Source: an uncultured Ellagibacter sp. (GTDB lineage Bacteria > Actinomycetota > Coriobacteriia > Coriobacteriales > Eggerthellaceae). Taken from it: a stretch of 64,000 nt of DNA. Of this stretch, positions 29,074 to 38,068 are shown one piece after another. The notes beneath the pieces were generated by a model that had not been told where the DNA came from, did not search any database, and saw only the letters and a program-made list of their open reading frames with translations. Every line of letters starts with the position of its first letter. Position 1 is the stretch's first letter. The stretch covers positions 248,001 to 312,000 of the forward strand of contig NZ_CAKUBT010000001.1 in assembly GCF_934643285.1 (NCBI RefSeq). The letters run 5' to 3'. The translations under genes were made by a program, and so were the position numbers.

Positions 29074-29658
29074 CTACATAATCTCGATATCCTGCGGCTT
29101 CAAAACGATCGCGTAGAACACGCACGGCTCGCCGCCCGTGGCGATCATGCCATGCCCGCGGCCCGAATCGTACATAAGGACATCGCCGGGGCCCAGTTCC
29201 TCGACGTGGCCTTCGTAGGCGAAGCGCATATGCCCGGAGACGATGCAGTCGATTTCCTGACCGCGGTGATAGGACAGATGGATGGGCTTGTCCTGCTCTT
29301 CGGGAAGGTAGGGCATTGTGACCAAGAACGGCTCGGCGAGCTTGTTCTTGAACTGCGGCGCCTTGTGCAGGTACTCGAAGCCGGCACGACGCTTCACGGA
29401 CAGCCCGTCGCCCTCGCGGATAAGGGAATACCCGGTCAGGTGAGGGTTCTCGCCAGTAAGCAGCTCGACGACGTCGACGCCGAAGCGCTTCGCGCACTTC
29501 GAGAGGAAGGTGAAGCTCAAGTCCTGCTCGCCGGATTCCTGTGCGGCGTATTCCGAAAGCGAGCGGCCCGTCGCCTGGGCCATTTCCTGCATCGAGATGT
29601 CGAGATCCTCGCGCAGCGACCTAATTCGCGAAGCCACCTCTTCGATCTTCGGTTCCAT
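29074..29658 (-). CDS. XRE-family HTH regulator with C-terminal cupin
   Basis: DNA-binding regulator of 194 residues. An N-terminal XRE helix-turn-helix (about residues 8-65; SRIRSLREDLDISMQEMA ... FTFLSKCAKRFGVDV) joins a C-terminal cupin (about 110-190) that likely senses a small ligand. Such HTH-cupin proteins often control adjacent metabolic operons. It lies 99 bases upstream of the ligase and may be cotranscribed. AAAGGGGGAG gives a strong RBS. Confidence 0.92.
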   Translation of the reverse strand: MEPKIEEVASRIRSLREDLDISMQEMAQATGRSLSEYAAQESGEQDLSFTFLSKCAKRFGVDVVELLTGENPHLTGYSLIREGDGLSVKRRAGFEYLHKAPQFKNKLAEPFLVTMPYLPEEQDKPIHLSYHRGQEIDCIVSGHMRFAYEGHVEELGPGDVLMYDSGRGHGMIATGGEPCVFYAIVLKPQDIEIM

Positions 29659-29691
29659 ATGCGACTCCCCCTTTCATAGTGCTCGAACGAT

Positions 29692-29747
29692 GCATCGCAA
29701 ACGATGCCTAACGCATGGATTGTATCGCAACGTTGCGAAATGGAAGT
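29692..29747 (-). promoter_or_regulatory. XRE-cupin promoter with two candidate operators
   Basis: TACAAT (29724-29719, minus) is directly abutted by a perfect 14-bp palindrome TCGCAACGTTGCGA (29725-29738) that fills most of the spacer. A second inverted repeat, GCATCG/CGATGC (29692-29707), lies after the start site. Both contain TCGCAA, suggesting binding by one regulator, probably the XRE-cupin protein itself. Confidence 0.6.
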
Positions 29748-29759
29748 AGTTTGATATGC

Positions 29760-29796
29760 AAACGGCGGCTAACCGTCATATGGATAGCCGCCGTTT
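29760..29796 (-). terminator. rsmB terminator
   Basis: AAACGGCGGCTA and TAGCCGCCGTTT form a perfect 12-bp stem downstream of rsmB. The U-tract is short (TTTGCAT). A second short C5/G5 hairpin lies at 29804-29820. Confidence 0.6.
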
Positions 29797-29825
29797 CGGG
29801 CAGGCCCCCCGATTGGGGGTTTATC

Positions 29826-32036
29826 TTATTCCGCCGCCTTCAGAAGCCGCACGGCGAAGTGGGCATCGGGCGAGCCCGGCTTGAGCGCCGGGTTGAAGCA
29901 CGGCGCCCCACCGATCGGGGCCAAGGCGAACGAAGTCCCCTCGTCGCTTGCGAGGAACGCCTTCACGACATCGATGTTCTCGGCGCGCGTGATGGTGCAC
30001 GTGGAGAAGACGATGCTGCCGCCTGGGGCAACATGGGTCGAGGCGGACTTCAGGAGCGCCAAGCCAGTCTTTGCAAACTCGTCGATCTTCTCGGGGTTCA
30101 AGCGCCAGCGGATCTCCGGGTGGCGGCGCAGCGTGCCCAGGCCCGAGCACGGGGCATCGATGAACACGACGTCGAAGGCACGCTCGCCCACCACGTCATC
30201 GAGCGCCGTCGCGTCGCCGGTGATCGATTCGGAAACGTGGATGCCGTATTCCTCCGCGCGCTCGGCGGTAATGTTCGTCTTGAACTCCAGGTTGTCGACG
30301 GTCACGTACTCGTCGATCTGCGAGCCGTAGCGGCGCTGAGCGTCGCTTTGGATGAGGACGGTCTTCGTCCCGCGGCCGGCGCCGACCTCAAGAAGCGACG
30401 CGGGCTTCTCTTCGGGAAGCACAAGGCGCGCGATCTGCTGGGACGACGCGTCGGAGACGAGGAGCTGGCCGGTCTGGATCATATGGCGGACACGCCCGTC
30501 GAAGAGCACGCGCCCCTCGGAGAGGCAATAGCACCCGGGAATGTCCTCGCCGTTGACCGACACGGCCACCGGATCGCCGTGGGCCGCCACGATCGTCTCG
30601 ACAACCTCGGACTCGTCCGCCTTCGCCGCGTTGATCGCGACGAACAGGGGTGCCGGCTCGTTCGACCCCGCGAGGTAATCGCGCGTGGCATCGGGGCCTA
30701 AGTCGAGCAGCGCCCGCTTGGCGAGCCACTCGGGGAAGGCATGCAGGCGCGCAAACGCCTCGATGTCGGTGCGAGGGTCGCCGAAGGGGAACTTGTGCGC
30801 CTTGTCGGCGATGCGGCGTAAAACTGCATTCGCCAGGCCGGACGCCTTCGGTGCGATTGTCTTCACCAGCTCGACGCCCTGGCTTACCGCGGCATGCGGC
30901 TCCTTCTTCAGGAAGATAATCTCGTAGGTCGAGATGCGCAGCGCGTCGCGCACGTCGTCGTCGATGTCGCTTATGCGGTCGAGGCAGCGGTTGATGACGT
31001 CGTCGAGCGTGCCGTACGAGCTCACCACGCCGAGCGTGAGACGCGTTGCGAACGCGCGGTCCTCGCGGGACATGCGGGAGGAATCGATGTACTTGTGGAT
31101 AAGCTCCTGAGCGAAGGCATCGCGCTCACGGACGATCGACGTCACGCGCAGAGCTGCCTGGCGAGCTGGGGAGGCGCTGCGCTCGGAATCCTTGTGGACG
31201 ACGCCGCTCGTGCGGGGCTTGTCGCCGAAGGAGTGCTTCGCACCGCGGCGCTCACCGCCCTTGGGACGATTGCGGTACTTAAGCTCGCCGTTCTCGTCAA
31301 GCTCGAGCTCACCGCGATAGACGCCTTCCTGCGGCTCGCGACCCTCGGCGAGGGCAGCATTCTGCTCGTTGGGACGCCACGGCCCGCGGCGTTCGAAGCC
31401 GCGATGCTCGCCTGCGTCTTTGCGCGAGAAGCCGCGATCGTCGGCGCGATCTTTCTTGAAGGGGGCGTCGCCGCGAGGAGCGCGGTCGAAATCACGCGCT
31501 GCGCCATCGCGCTTTTCGTAGGGCTTGCGGTTATCATCGCGCTTGCCGTAAGGCTTGTGGTCGCCATCATGTTTATTGAATGGCTTACGATCGCCGTCAC
31601 GTTTTTCAAATTTGCGCTCGCCGTCGCGCCTACGATCGTCATCCCGCTTGCCGTAAGGCTTTCGATTGTCGTCTCGCTTGCCGTAGGGCTTGCGGTTGCC
31701 GTCCCCTTGCTTCGAGAAGGACTTGCCTCCCGAGCGACGGTCATCGCCGCGCTTACCGTAGGATTTGCGGTCATCGGAGCGCTCATTGTCGAAGGGCTTG
31801 CGGGAACGATGCTCGCCATCGCGGGAGGAACCGCCGCGCGAGTCGCGCTTGCCATAGCCGCCCTTGCCGCCTTTTCCGCCGTCGCGCGAGCCCTTATAGG
31901 AACCTCTGCGGTCGCCGTTTCCCTTCGAACCGTAGGAACCTGAGTTCGAGCGGCCGCGGCGATCTTGCGATCCCTGGCGCTTCGCGTCGCCGTTGCCGCG
32001 ATGTTCTTCGTTATGCTGGTTGTTGCCATCAGGCAT
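29826..32036 (-). CDS. rsmB: 16S rRNA m5C967 methyltransferase with long basic N-terminal tail
   Basis: Methylates C967 of 16S rRNA using SAM. From about residue 291 there is a NusB-like RNA-binding domain (ARQAALRVTSIVRERDAF...) and then a Rossmann methyltransferase with SLLEVGAGRGTKT, DAPCSGLGTLRRHPE and the catalytic Cys in STCTITRAEN. Residues 1-290 are an unusual disordered tail rich in Gly, Arg, Lys and Asp with repeats around KPYGKRDDNR; normal RsmB is about 430-450 residues and this product is 736. The start at 32036 overlaps the fmt end by eight bases; other in-frame ATGs lie upstream inside fmt. Confidence 0.9.
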   Translation of the reverse strand: MPDGNNQHNEEHRGNGDAKRQGSQDRRGRSNSGSYGSKGNGDRRGSYKGSRDGGKGGKGGYGKRDSRGGSSRDGEHRSRKPFDNERSDDRKSYGKRGDDRRSGGKSFSKQGDGNRKPYGKRDDNRKPYGKRDDDRRRDGERKFEKRDGDRKPFNKHDGDHKPYGKRDDNRKPYEKRDGAARDFDRAPRGDAPFKKDRADDRGFSRKDAGEHRGFERRGPWRPNEQNAALAEGREPQEGVYRGELELDENGELKYRNRPKGGERRGAKHSFGDKPRTSGVVHKDSERSASPARQAALRVTSIVRERDAFAQELIHKYIDSSRMSREDRAFATRLTLGVVSSYGTLDDVINRCLDRISDIDDDVRDALRISTYEIIFLKKEPHAAVSQGVELVKTIAPKASGLANAVLRRIADKAHKFPFGDPRTDIEAFARLHAFPEWLAKRALLDLGPDATRDYLAGSNEPAPLFVAINAAKADESEVVETIVAAHGDPVAVSVNGEDIPGCYCLSEGRVLFDGRVRHMIQTGQLLVSDASSQQIARLVLPEEKPASLLEVGAGRGTKTVLIQSDAQRRYGSQIDEYVTVDNLEFKTNITAERAEEYGIHVSESITGDATALDDVVGERAFDVVFIDAPCSGLGTLRRHPEIRWRLNPEKIDEFAKTGLALLKSASTHVAPGGSIVFSTCTITRAENIDVVKAFLASDEGTSFALAPIGGAPCFNPALKPGSPDAHFAVRLLKAAE
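31506..31799 (-). repeat. Degenerate tandem repeat encoding RsmB tail units
   Basis: Roughly ten repeats of about 10 codons (pattern R-K-P-Y-G-K-R-D-D-N and variants) lie at RsmB residues 80-177. The DNA repeats are recognisable but diverged, with variable unit length. Confidence 0.75.
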
Positions 32037-32988
32037 GTTGCGCCGTCCATTCTCCGTCGTGCCCATGAAGCGCCGCAGCTCCCGCCGCGAATGCCTGGGC
32101 ATCCATTTCTTTCTTTCCATCTGGTTTCAAGCGGAAGACCTCGAGCGTGCCGTCGGCACACCCAAGCAGAAGCCGCTTCGAGGCGAAGCGCACCTGCCCC
32201 GCACCAAGCCCGCTTGCCGCAGCCTTTCCCTGCTCGTCGTAATCGGCGCGGCATGCGTCGATGATCGTCGCGCCCTTGCCGAGCACCAAGCATTTGCTCG
32301 GATGACCCGCGCTCGCTGCGCGGACGCGGCGAACAAGCAGGTCGACGCCGAGTGCCGGGTCCAAATCGAGCTCGCCCTTCTCGATCTTATGGGCATACGT
32401 AGCGTCCGATTCCTTCTGCACGACCCAGCGCTCTTGCCCGCGCAGGATCTGCATGATCGCCGTCAAAAGGGCATGCGAACCCAAGTTCGCAAGTTCGTCA
32501 GCAAGCACAGGAAGGGTCTTCTCCCCCACGTCGAGGGTCCGGCATACGCAGAAGGGGCCGGTGTCGAGGCCTTCCTCCATGCTCATGATGCACACGCCCG
32601 TCTCCTCGTCATCGGCGAGGATCGCATGCTCGATAGGAGCCGCGCCCCTCCAGCGGGGCAGAAGCGAGGCGTGCACGTTCAGGCAATGATACGTAGGGCA
32701 CTCGAGAACTTCGACGGGCAGGATCATGCCGTATGCCGCAACGATGATGAAGTCGGGCCGATACTGCTCAAGCGTGGCGATGGCCTCGGGGTCTTTGAAG
32801 GTCGTCGGCTGCTCGACAGGAATACCGAGGCTCATCGCGGTTTCCTTCACCGGGGATGCGACGAGCTTTTTGCCCCGTCCGCGAACAGCATCGGGGCGCG
32901 TGTACGCGGCGACGACGTTGTAGTGCTGCGAGAGATCCTCAAGGATGGTTGCCGCGAAGTTCGGCGTGCCCATGAAGACGATGCGCAT
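32029..32988 (-). CDS. fmt: Methionyl-tRNA formyltransferase
   Basis: Formylates initiator Met-tRNA with 10-formyl-THF. The 319 residues start MRIVFMGTPNFAATILEDL and include the catalytic region NVHASLLPRWRGAAPIEHAI. It follows def immediately and overlaps rsmB, the common def-fmt-rsmB order. Confidence 0.95.
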   Translation of the reverse strand: MRIVFMGTPNFAATILEDLSQHYNVVAAYTRPDAVRGRGKKLVASPVKETAMSLGIPVEQPTTFKDPEAIATLEQYRPDFIIVAAYGMILPVEVLECPTYHCLNVHASLLPRWRGAAPIEHAILADDEETGVCIMSMEEGLDTGPFCVCRTLDVGEKTLPVLADELANLGSHALLTAIMQILRGQERWVVQKESDATYAHKIEKGELDLDPALGVDLLVRRVRAASAGHPSKCLVLGKGATIIDACRADYDEQGKAAASGLGAGQVRFASKRLLLGCADGTLEVFRLKPDGKKEMDAQAFAAGAAALHGHDGEWTAQHA

Positions 32989-33522
32989 TCAATCCACCTC
33001 GATGGAGGTGTCGCCCGGCTTGGCGCCCTTCTTGCGCGCCTCGTCGTAGGCTTCGAGCGCGCGGATGCGCGTCAGGGGGTCGCAGGACTCGAAAAGCGTG
33101 CGTCCGTTCAAGTGATCGATCTCATGCTGAAGGCAGCGCCCGAGAAGACCGTCGCCTTCGATTTCCCACAACTCTCCGTCGAGGTCGTAATAGCGAACGC
33201 GGGCCCAGGGCTTGCGCGAAACGGGAACGGTGATGCCAGGGCAGGACAGGCAGCCTTCGCCCTGCGTCTCGGGCTCGCCTTTGAGCTCCATAATCTCGGG
33301 GTTGACCAAAACGATGGGGTTTTGCTCATTGGAGTCGTCAACATCGATGACAATCAGGCGCTTCGTCACGCCGACCTGCGGAGCTGCAATTCCGCAACCA
33401 TTGTTGTTGTACATAGCTCTCGCCATCTGCTTGGCGAGCTTTTTCAAGCTGTAGTCGCCCGGCGTGCACGGCTCGCACACCTGGCGAAGAAGCGGGTCGG
33501 GGGCAATAACGATACTGACCAC
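32989..33522 (-). CDS. def: Peptide deformylase
   Basis: Metalloenzyme that removes formyl groups from new proteins. All three motifs are present: GCGIAAPQVG, EGCLSCPG and QHEIDHLNG, whose Cys and two His bind the metal. The GTG at 33522 (177 residues) is chosen because AAAGGA lies about 10 bases upstream; upstream in-frame sequence does not resemble Def. Its stop touches fmt. Confidence 0.93.
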   Translation of the reverse strand: MVSIVIAPDPLLRQVCEPCTPGDYSLKKLAKQMARAMYNNNGCGIAAPQVGVTKRLIVIDVDDSNEQNPIVLVNPEIMELKGEPETQGEGCLSCPGITVPVSRKPWARVRYYDLDGELWEIEGDGLLGRCLQHEIDHLNGRTLFESCDPLTRIRALEAYDEARKKGAKPGDTSIEVD

Positions 33523-33552
33523 TGGCAACACGTCCTTTATTCGATTGACATG

Positions 33553-33584
33553 CGGGCGCGCAGATAGAGCGCGCCCGACTTTTT
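33553..33584 (+). terminator. Terminator-like hairpin on the plus strand, no plus gene upstream
   Basis: CGGGCGCGC and GCGCGCCCG form a 9-bp stem followed by ACTTTTT on the plus strand. All genes here run on the minus strand, so it could stop antisense transcription, or its stem could act weakly at the end of the stomatin transcript. Confidence 0.5.
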
Positions 33585-33697
33585 CGCTTGCGACATTGTG
33601 GCAAGCACGCCCGCGCCTGTCCACCCGAAGTGCCAGGTTGAGCGGGAAACGAACACAAATCTACGGGATGCGGGCCCACGTGAGGTCCAAAACGCGC

Positions 33698-34660
33698 CTA
33701 CGCGTTCGGCGTCTCGCTTTGCTTCGGGGCGTTGGGGTCGTCGGTCACTATTTCCTTGATCGACGCCGCAAGGCCGGCGATTCCCTGGATATCGGAGGGG
33801 ATGATGAGCTTGGTCGCGCGGCCATTCGCGACGCACTTCAGGGCCTCGTATGCCTGAAGCGTCAAAACGGCGTTGTCGGCGCCCGCCTCGCGCACCATCG
33901 CGATGCCCTCTGCGGTTGCACGCTGGACGTTGCGAATTGCCTCGGCCTCGCCTTCCGCCTCGCGGATCTGCTTTTCCTTCTCAGCTTCCGCAGCGAGGAT
34001 GATTGCCTGCTTCTCGGCTTCGGCGGAGAGGATCTGCGCCTGCTTCTCGCCCTCGGCGACCGTGATGGCGCTCTGCTTCTGGCCCTCTGCCAAAAGCACC
34101 GCCTCGCGCTTCTCTCGCTCGGCCTTCATCTGCTTCTCCATCGCCTGCTGGATGGCGGCAGGCGGCGTGATGTTTTTCACCTCGACGCGGTTGACTTTGA
34201 TGCCCCACGCGTCTGTCGCCTCATCGAGGATGGAGCGCATCTTTGCGTTGATCGTGTCGCGGGAGACGAGCGTCGTGTCGAGGTCGAGCTCGCCGATAAT
34301 GTTGCGGATCGTGGTCGCGGAGAGGTTCTCAATAGCGACGATGGGGTTCTCCACGCCGTAGCAAAAGAGCTTCGGGTCGAGAATCTTGAAGAAGACGACC
34401 GTGTCGATCGAGATCGTGACGTTGTCCTTCGTGATGACCGGCTGCGGCGGGAAATCGAAGACCTGCTCCTTGAGCGAGATCCCCATGCGCACATGGTCGA
34501 TGAAGGGAACCTTGATGTGGAGGCCGTTGTTCCAGGTGGTGAGATACGATCCCAGACGCTCGACGATGGCGGCTTCAGCCTGCGGAACGATCTTCACGCA
34601 GGTGACGGCCAAGACCACCACGATGACGACGAGCACGATGAGGAAGGTGAGCAGTGGCAT
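33698..34660 (-). CDS. SPFH/stomatin-like membrane protein (paraslipin/QmcA type)
   Basis: One N-terminal membrane segment (residues 1-22) is followed by an SPFH/band 7 domain (IVERLGSYLTTWNNGLHIKVPF) and a long Ala/Glu coiled coil (AEGEKQAQILSAEAEKQAI). It is 320 residues. It is thought to organise membrane microdomains with its NfeD partner, which is encoded 26 bases upstream. Confidence 0.93.
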   Translation of the reverse strand: MPLLTFLIVLVVIVVVLAVTCVKIVPQAEAAIVERLGSYLTTWNNGLHIKVPFIDHVRMGISLKEQVFDFPPQPVITKDNVTISIDTVVFFKILDPKLFCYGVENPIVAIENLSATTIRNIIGELDLDTTLVSRDTINAKMRSILDEATDAWGIKVNRVEVKNITPPAAIQQAMEKQMKAEREKREAVLLAEGQKQSAITVAEGEKQAQILSAEAEKQAIILAAEAEKEKQIREAEGEAEAIRNVQRATAEGIAMVREAGADNAVLTLQAYEALKCVANGRATKLIIPSDIQGIAGLAASIKEIVTDDPNAPKQSETPNA

Positions 34661-34686
34661 AGCGTTTCCTTTCGATAGCGGACGGT

Positions 34687-35124
34687 TTACGCTTCCGGTT
34701 CACAGGGTTTGACGATGAGCTTGATGGACACCTGGGCAACGACCTCGACGCGCATGCCCATGGGAAGGACCTCCCCCGTAGCAGAGCGCGCCGACCAAGT
34801 CATATGGTCGGAAAGCTCGACCCTGCCCGTCAGCCCGTCGTTGTCGATCGTCTCGCACACGACGCCGCGCTCGCCAACGAGCGTAGGCTCAGCCGAGTGC
34901 CCGCGGTTGCGGTGCTTCACGACGACGGGACGAAGGAGAACGAGGCAGAGCACCGAGACCACAAGGAACAGGACAATCTGCACGACGAAGCTCGCACCGA
35001 GCAGATCGGCGACGAAGGCAACGAGCGCGCCGACGACGAACCACATCGTGATGAGACCGAACGAGAAGGCCTCGATAAGGGCCATGACGGCGGCCACGAC
35101 GAGCCAAAGAACCATATGAGACAT
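34687..35124 (-). CDS. NfeD-like membrane protein, short form
   Basis: The 145 residues have three to four membrane segments, then an OB-fold domain (VGERGVVCETIDNDGLTGRVEL). It lacks the ClpP-like protease part of long NfeD proteins. NfeD and stomatin genes are usually adjacent, as here. AAGGAGG is a strong RBS. Confidence 0.92.
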   Translation of the reverse strand: MSHMVLWLVVAAVMALIEAFSFGLITMWFVVGALVAFVADLLGASFVVQIVLFLVVSVLCLVLLRPVVVKHRNRGHSAEPTLVGERGVVCETIDNDGLTGRVELSDHMTWSARSATGEVLPMGMRVEVVAQVSIKLIVKPCEPEA

Positions 35125-35155
35125 TGGTGCACCTCCTTATTCACAAGCATGCCTA

Positions 35156-35185
35156 ATTATACCAGAGCGTATTTCCGCATCGATG
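35156..35185 (-). promoter_or_regulatory. nfeD-stomatin promoter, extended -10
   Basis: TGGTATAAT on the minus strand (TATAAT at 35161-35156) is an extended -10 box about 31 bases before the nfeD ATG. The -35 is weak, as expected for this type. Confidence 0.6.
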
Positions 35186-35228
35186 CACCGCAGGCAAGAC
35201 TTTACGGGGTTTTGCAACTGGTTGCATA

Positions 35229-37118
35229 CTACAGACGGCCTTCGTGCGCGACGGGCTTGTGGGCAAGGCGCTTCTCGAGCAGCTCCTTTTGAAGCGCCGT
35301 CGTGGCCTGGAAAAGAAAGTCGTATTCCTCGGTCCCTTTAAGCGACTCGTCGGCAAGTTGACAGCGGAGCTCCTCGATCGCGTCCTCGGCATCGCCGATG
35401 GCAAGTTCTTCGGCGAGGAAGCGTGCGATCTCTTCGGGGGACGCCGTCTCGGTGGAGTTGCCCCCCGCAGTGAGAACACGCCCAGCACGGCCATCGACGG
35501 CAGCCGCGTTCGACACGATCGCCGCAGCGCTTGCGGCAGGATCGGACATGAGCGTGTCGAGAATGCTCGACGCGATGGCGGAATGCAGCGGGTCGTGCCA
35601 CTTGGTCTGCGCGAGGGAATCCGCATGGGCAAGCGCGATAAGCGGGCTTTGGGCGAGCACGCTGAGAAGCTCGCGCTCAAGGCGCAGACGATTGAGCTCG
35701 GTCTTCGAAAGCGCCCGACGCTGCGACGCTTGGACGGGAACGGGGGCTTGAGTCGCCGCTTCCTCATCTGCCGCTTCGCCGTAGCGCGCAGGGGGCGCAA
35801 GCTTCGAGAGCGCCTCGAGCACATCTTCCTCGCGAGCGCGGGTACGCCCGGCTATTTGGATGGCGTAGTCCTTCGCGAGCAGGGAGTCTTTGATGGGGGC
35901 GAGCACCGAGAGCGCCGATGCGAGCGCGGCGGACCTGCCCTCTGCGCTCGAGAGGTCGTGCGCGGCAAGGCGACGATCGATACCGTACTTCAAAAGCGGC
36001 TGCGCGTGCTCGATGAGCTCCTCAAGCTCGACGGCAGTGTGCGAGGCCATGTACTCGGCGGGGTCGAGGTTGTCGGGCAGGGTGACGGCGCACAGCTCGA
36101 TCCTCGTTTTACCCGCCTCGGGCGTCATCGAGGAGTCGATGAACTCCAGCGCGCGGTCGGCCGCCTTCTGACCTGCGGCGTCACCGTCGAAGAGATAGAC
36201 GATCTTCTTTTGCGCATGACGACCGAGAATGCGGATGTGGCGCATGGTGAGCGCCGTGCCGAGCGTGGCCACCGCGTTGCGCACTCCCCCTTCGTGAAGC
36301 GCGATGACGTCGGTGTAGCCTTCGCACACGATGGCAACTCCGCTCGATGCCATGGCGACTTTCGCCTTGTCAAGGCCGTAGAGCACCTGCGACTTGTGGA
36401 ACAGCGGCGTCTCCTGGGAGTTGAGGTATTTCGGCTCCCCCTTCCCGACGACACGCCCGCCGAACGCGATACAATCGCCCGCCACGTCGTTTATGGGGAA
36501 CATGATGCGGTTGTAGAAACGGTCGCGCAGCTTGCCCTGGGAATCACGGCTGCACACGTTCGCCTCGACCATCTCGTCGGCCTTGAAGCCCTTCGAGGAA
36601 AGATGGCGCGTGAGCACACCGCGCCCGGGAGCGAACCCCAAGTTCCAATCGTTTGGGACCTTGCCGCCCAAGTCGCGTCCCGAAAGGTACTCGCGCGCAG
36701 CCGACGCCTCGGGCGACTTCAAGCGCATGAGCTGGAGATGGTAAAACTCAGCGGTCGCCTTGCAGATGTCTTTCAGGCGCGCCTTCTTACTCGCGGGTGC
36801 CGCAGGCTTGCCGCCAACTTCGACGATGTCGATATGCGCGCGCTCGGCGAGCCTATGGACCGCCTCGGGAAACGAGAGGTCTTCCGCCTTCATGATGAAC
36901 GCGAACACGTCCCCGCCCTCTCCGCAACCGAAACAGTGCCACAGCTGCAGCGCCGGATCGATCTTGCACGAAGGTGATTTCTCGTTATGGAAGGGACAGC
37001 AGCACCAGAAGTCTCGGCCGCGCTGCTTCACGGGAACGCGCTCGCTGAACACGGCAACGATGTCGCTCGCGTCGCGAACCTTCTGGATGTCCTCATCGGT
37101 TATGCGCCCGCCGGGCAT
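35229..37118 (-). CDS. dnaG: DNA primase
   Basis: Makes RNA primers for replication. The 629 residues start with a CHC2-type zinc finger (CPFHNEKSPSC ... HCFGCGEGGD), then the DnaG core (LGFAPGRGVLTRHL) and a Toprim region with YLFDGDAAGQKAADR. The C-terminus holds the DnaB-interaction domain. It lies 12 bases after the membrane protein gene and is probably cotranscribed with it. Confidence 0.95.
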   Translation of the reverse strand: MPGGRITDEDIQKVRDASDIVAVFSERVPVKQRGRDFWCCCPFHNEKSPSCKIDPALQLWHCFGCGEGGDVFAFIMKAEDLSFPEAVHRLAERAHIDIVEVGGKPAAPASKKARLKDICKATAEFYHLQLMRLKSPEASAAREYLSGRDLGGKVPNDWNLGFAPGRGVLTRHLSSKGFKADEMVEANVCSRDSQGKLRDRFYNRIMFPINDVAGDCIAFGGRVVGKGEPKYLNSQETPLFHKSQVLYGLDKAKVAMASSGVAIVCEGYTDVIALHEGGVRNAVATLGTALTMRHIRILGRHAQKKIVYLFDGDAAGQKAADRALEFIDSSMTPEAGKTRIELCAVTLPDNLDPAEYMASHTAVELEELIEHAQPLLKYGIDRRLAAHDLSSAEGRSAALASALSVLAPIKDSLLAKDYAIQIAGRTRAREEDVLEALSKLAPPARYGEAADEEAATQAPVPVQASQRRALSKTELNRLRLERELLSVLAQSPLIALAHADSLAQTKWHDPLHSAIASSILDTLMSDPAASAAAIVSNAAAVDGRAGRVLTAGGNSTETASPEEIARFLAEELAIGDAEDAIEELRCQLADESLKGTEEYDFLFQATTALQKELLEKRLAHKPVAHEGRL

Positions 37119-37130
37119 AGGATGCCCCGC

Positions 37131-37850
37131 CTACTCTTCGTCTTTTCGCTGGGCAGGATCGGAAGCGGCCGCAGGGGCGGGCTTGCTTCGCTTCTCGAGG
37201 CGCTTCGCCTGCTCCCTCACGTGCTCGGGGACTTCCCATTCCTTATCCTGCAGATCGAGCAGAAGCGCAGCCGCCGCCGTGCGCTGGGAGAGGCGCACGC
37301 AACCGACGGTCTCGTCGGCGAACTCGCGGGCGAAGGTGACGCGCGCGGGAAGGATCGCAGCCCCCACCGAGGCGCCCACGGCCCCGAAGATGGCCGTGAA
37401 AGCGTTCACTTCGGCGGTGGAAACCGACACGTAGGCGCTCGTGATCAGGATGAGGACGGTGCAGGCGATGCCAAGGCCCACCACCGCGTAGCAGAATGCG
37501 CGGCCGGCATCGTTTTTCCCGCAGACGAGGGTCGCGATGACGAGCGATGCGAGAAGCGATACCACGGTAAGCACGTTGCCGTAGGAGACGATTGGCCCGA
37601 ACATGGTGAATATCGCGCAGATGGCTGCGATGACGATGCACGGGAGCAGCACTTTCTTCGCAATCTCACCGCGTTCATGCTCCTTTTCCGCAGAAAGGAT
37701 ACGCGTGCGGACGACCTTGCCGTGCGGCCAGCGGAACGACCCCGCAGCATGCTCGCGGCCGATTCCGGAGAGCTCGTCGACCTTAGACGACAAAAACCCG
37801 AACAGGCCGATTGCGACGACGACGATCAGTATGATCAAAACCCACGGCAT
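37131..37850 (-). CDS. Membrane protein of unknown function
   Basis: Not recognised. The 239 residues have an N-terminal anchor (residues 1-20), a basic loop, about four further hydrophobic segments and a C-terminal cytoplasmic tail rich in Lys, Glu and Ala. No enzymatic motif is seen. It lies directly upstream of dnaG and faces dgt divergently. Confidence 0.75.
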   Translation of the reverse strand: MPWVLIILIVVVAIGLFGFLSSKVDELSGIGREHAAGSFRWPHGKVVRTRILSAEKEHERGEIAKKVLLPCIVIAAICAIFTMFGPIVSYGNVLTVVSLLASLVIATLVCGKNDAGRAFCYAVVGLGIACTVLILITSAYVSVSTAEVNAFTAIFGAVGASVGAAILPARVTFAREFADETVGCVRLSQRTAAAALLLDLQDKEWEVPEHVREQAKRLEKRSKPAPAAASDPAQRKDEE

Positions 37851-38068
37851 TGGCGCTTCCCCTCAGCTGGTATACGGTGCTTGCTAAACAATGGGATATG
37901 GTAGCACGACCGACGAACGCCCGCCCCGCGAGCGCGGCCAAATGCGCAGTGCGCCTACAACCCGATCCGAATGCGCGCGTCACTGCTACAATGGCGGCAA
38001 ACAAGGAAAGCGCGGCGAGCGCTCGTCTTCACGGCAGGGTCGCACCCGCCGCGAGAAGGAAGGCAACC

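Noticed and set aside
37850..38068. N-terminal extension of dgt to 37850
   Set aside because: It starts opposite the membrane-protein start codon, lacks an RBS and is unlike HD enzymes. The ATG at 38069 follows a strong RBS.
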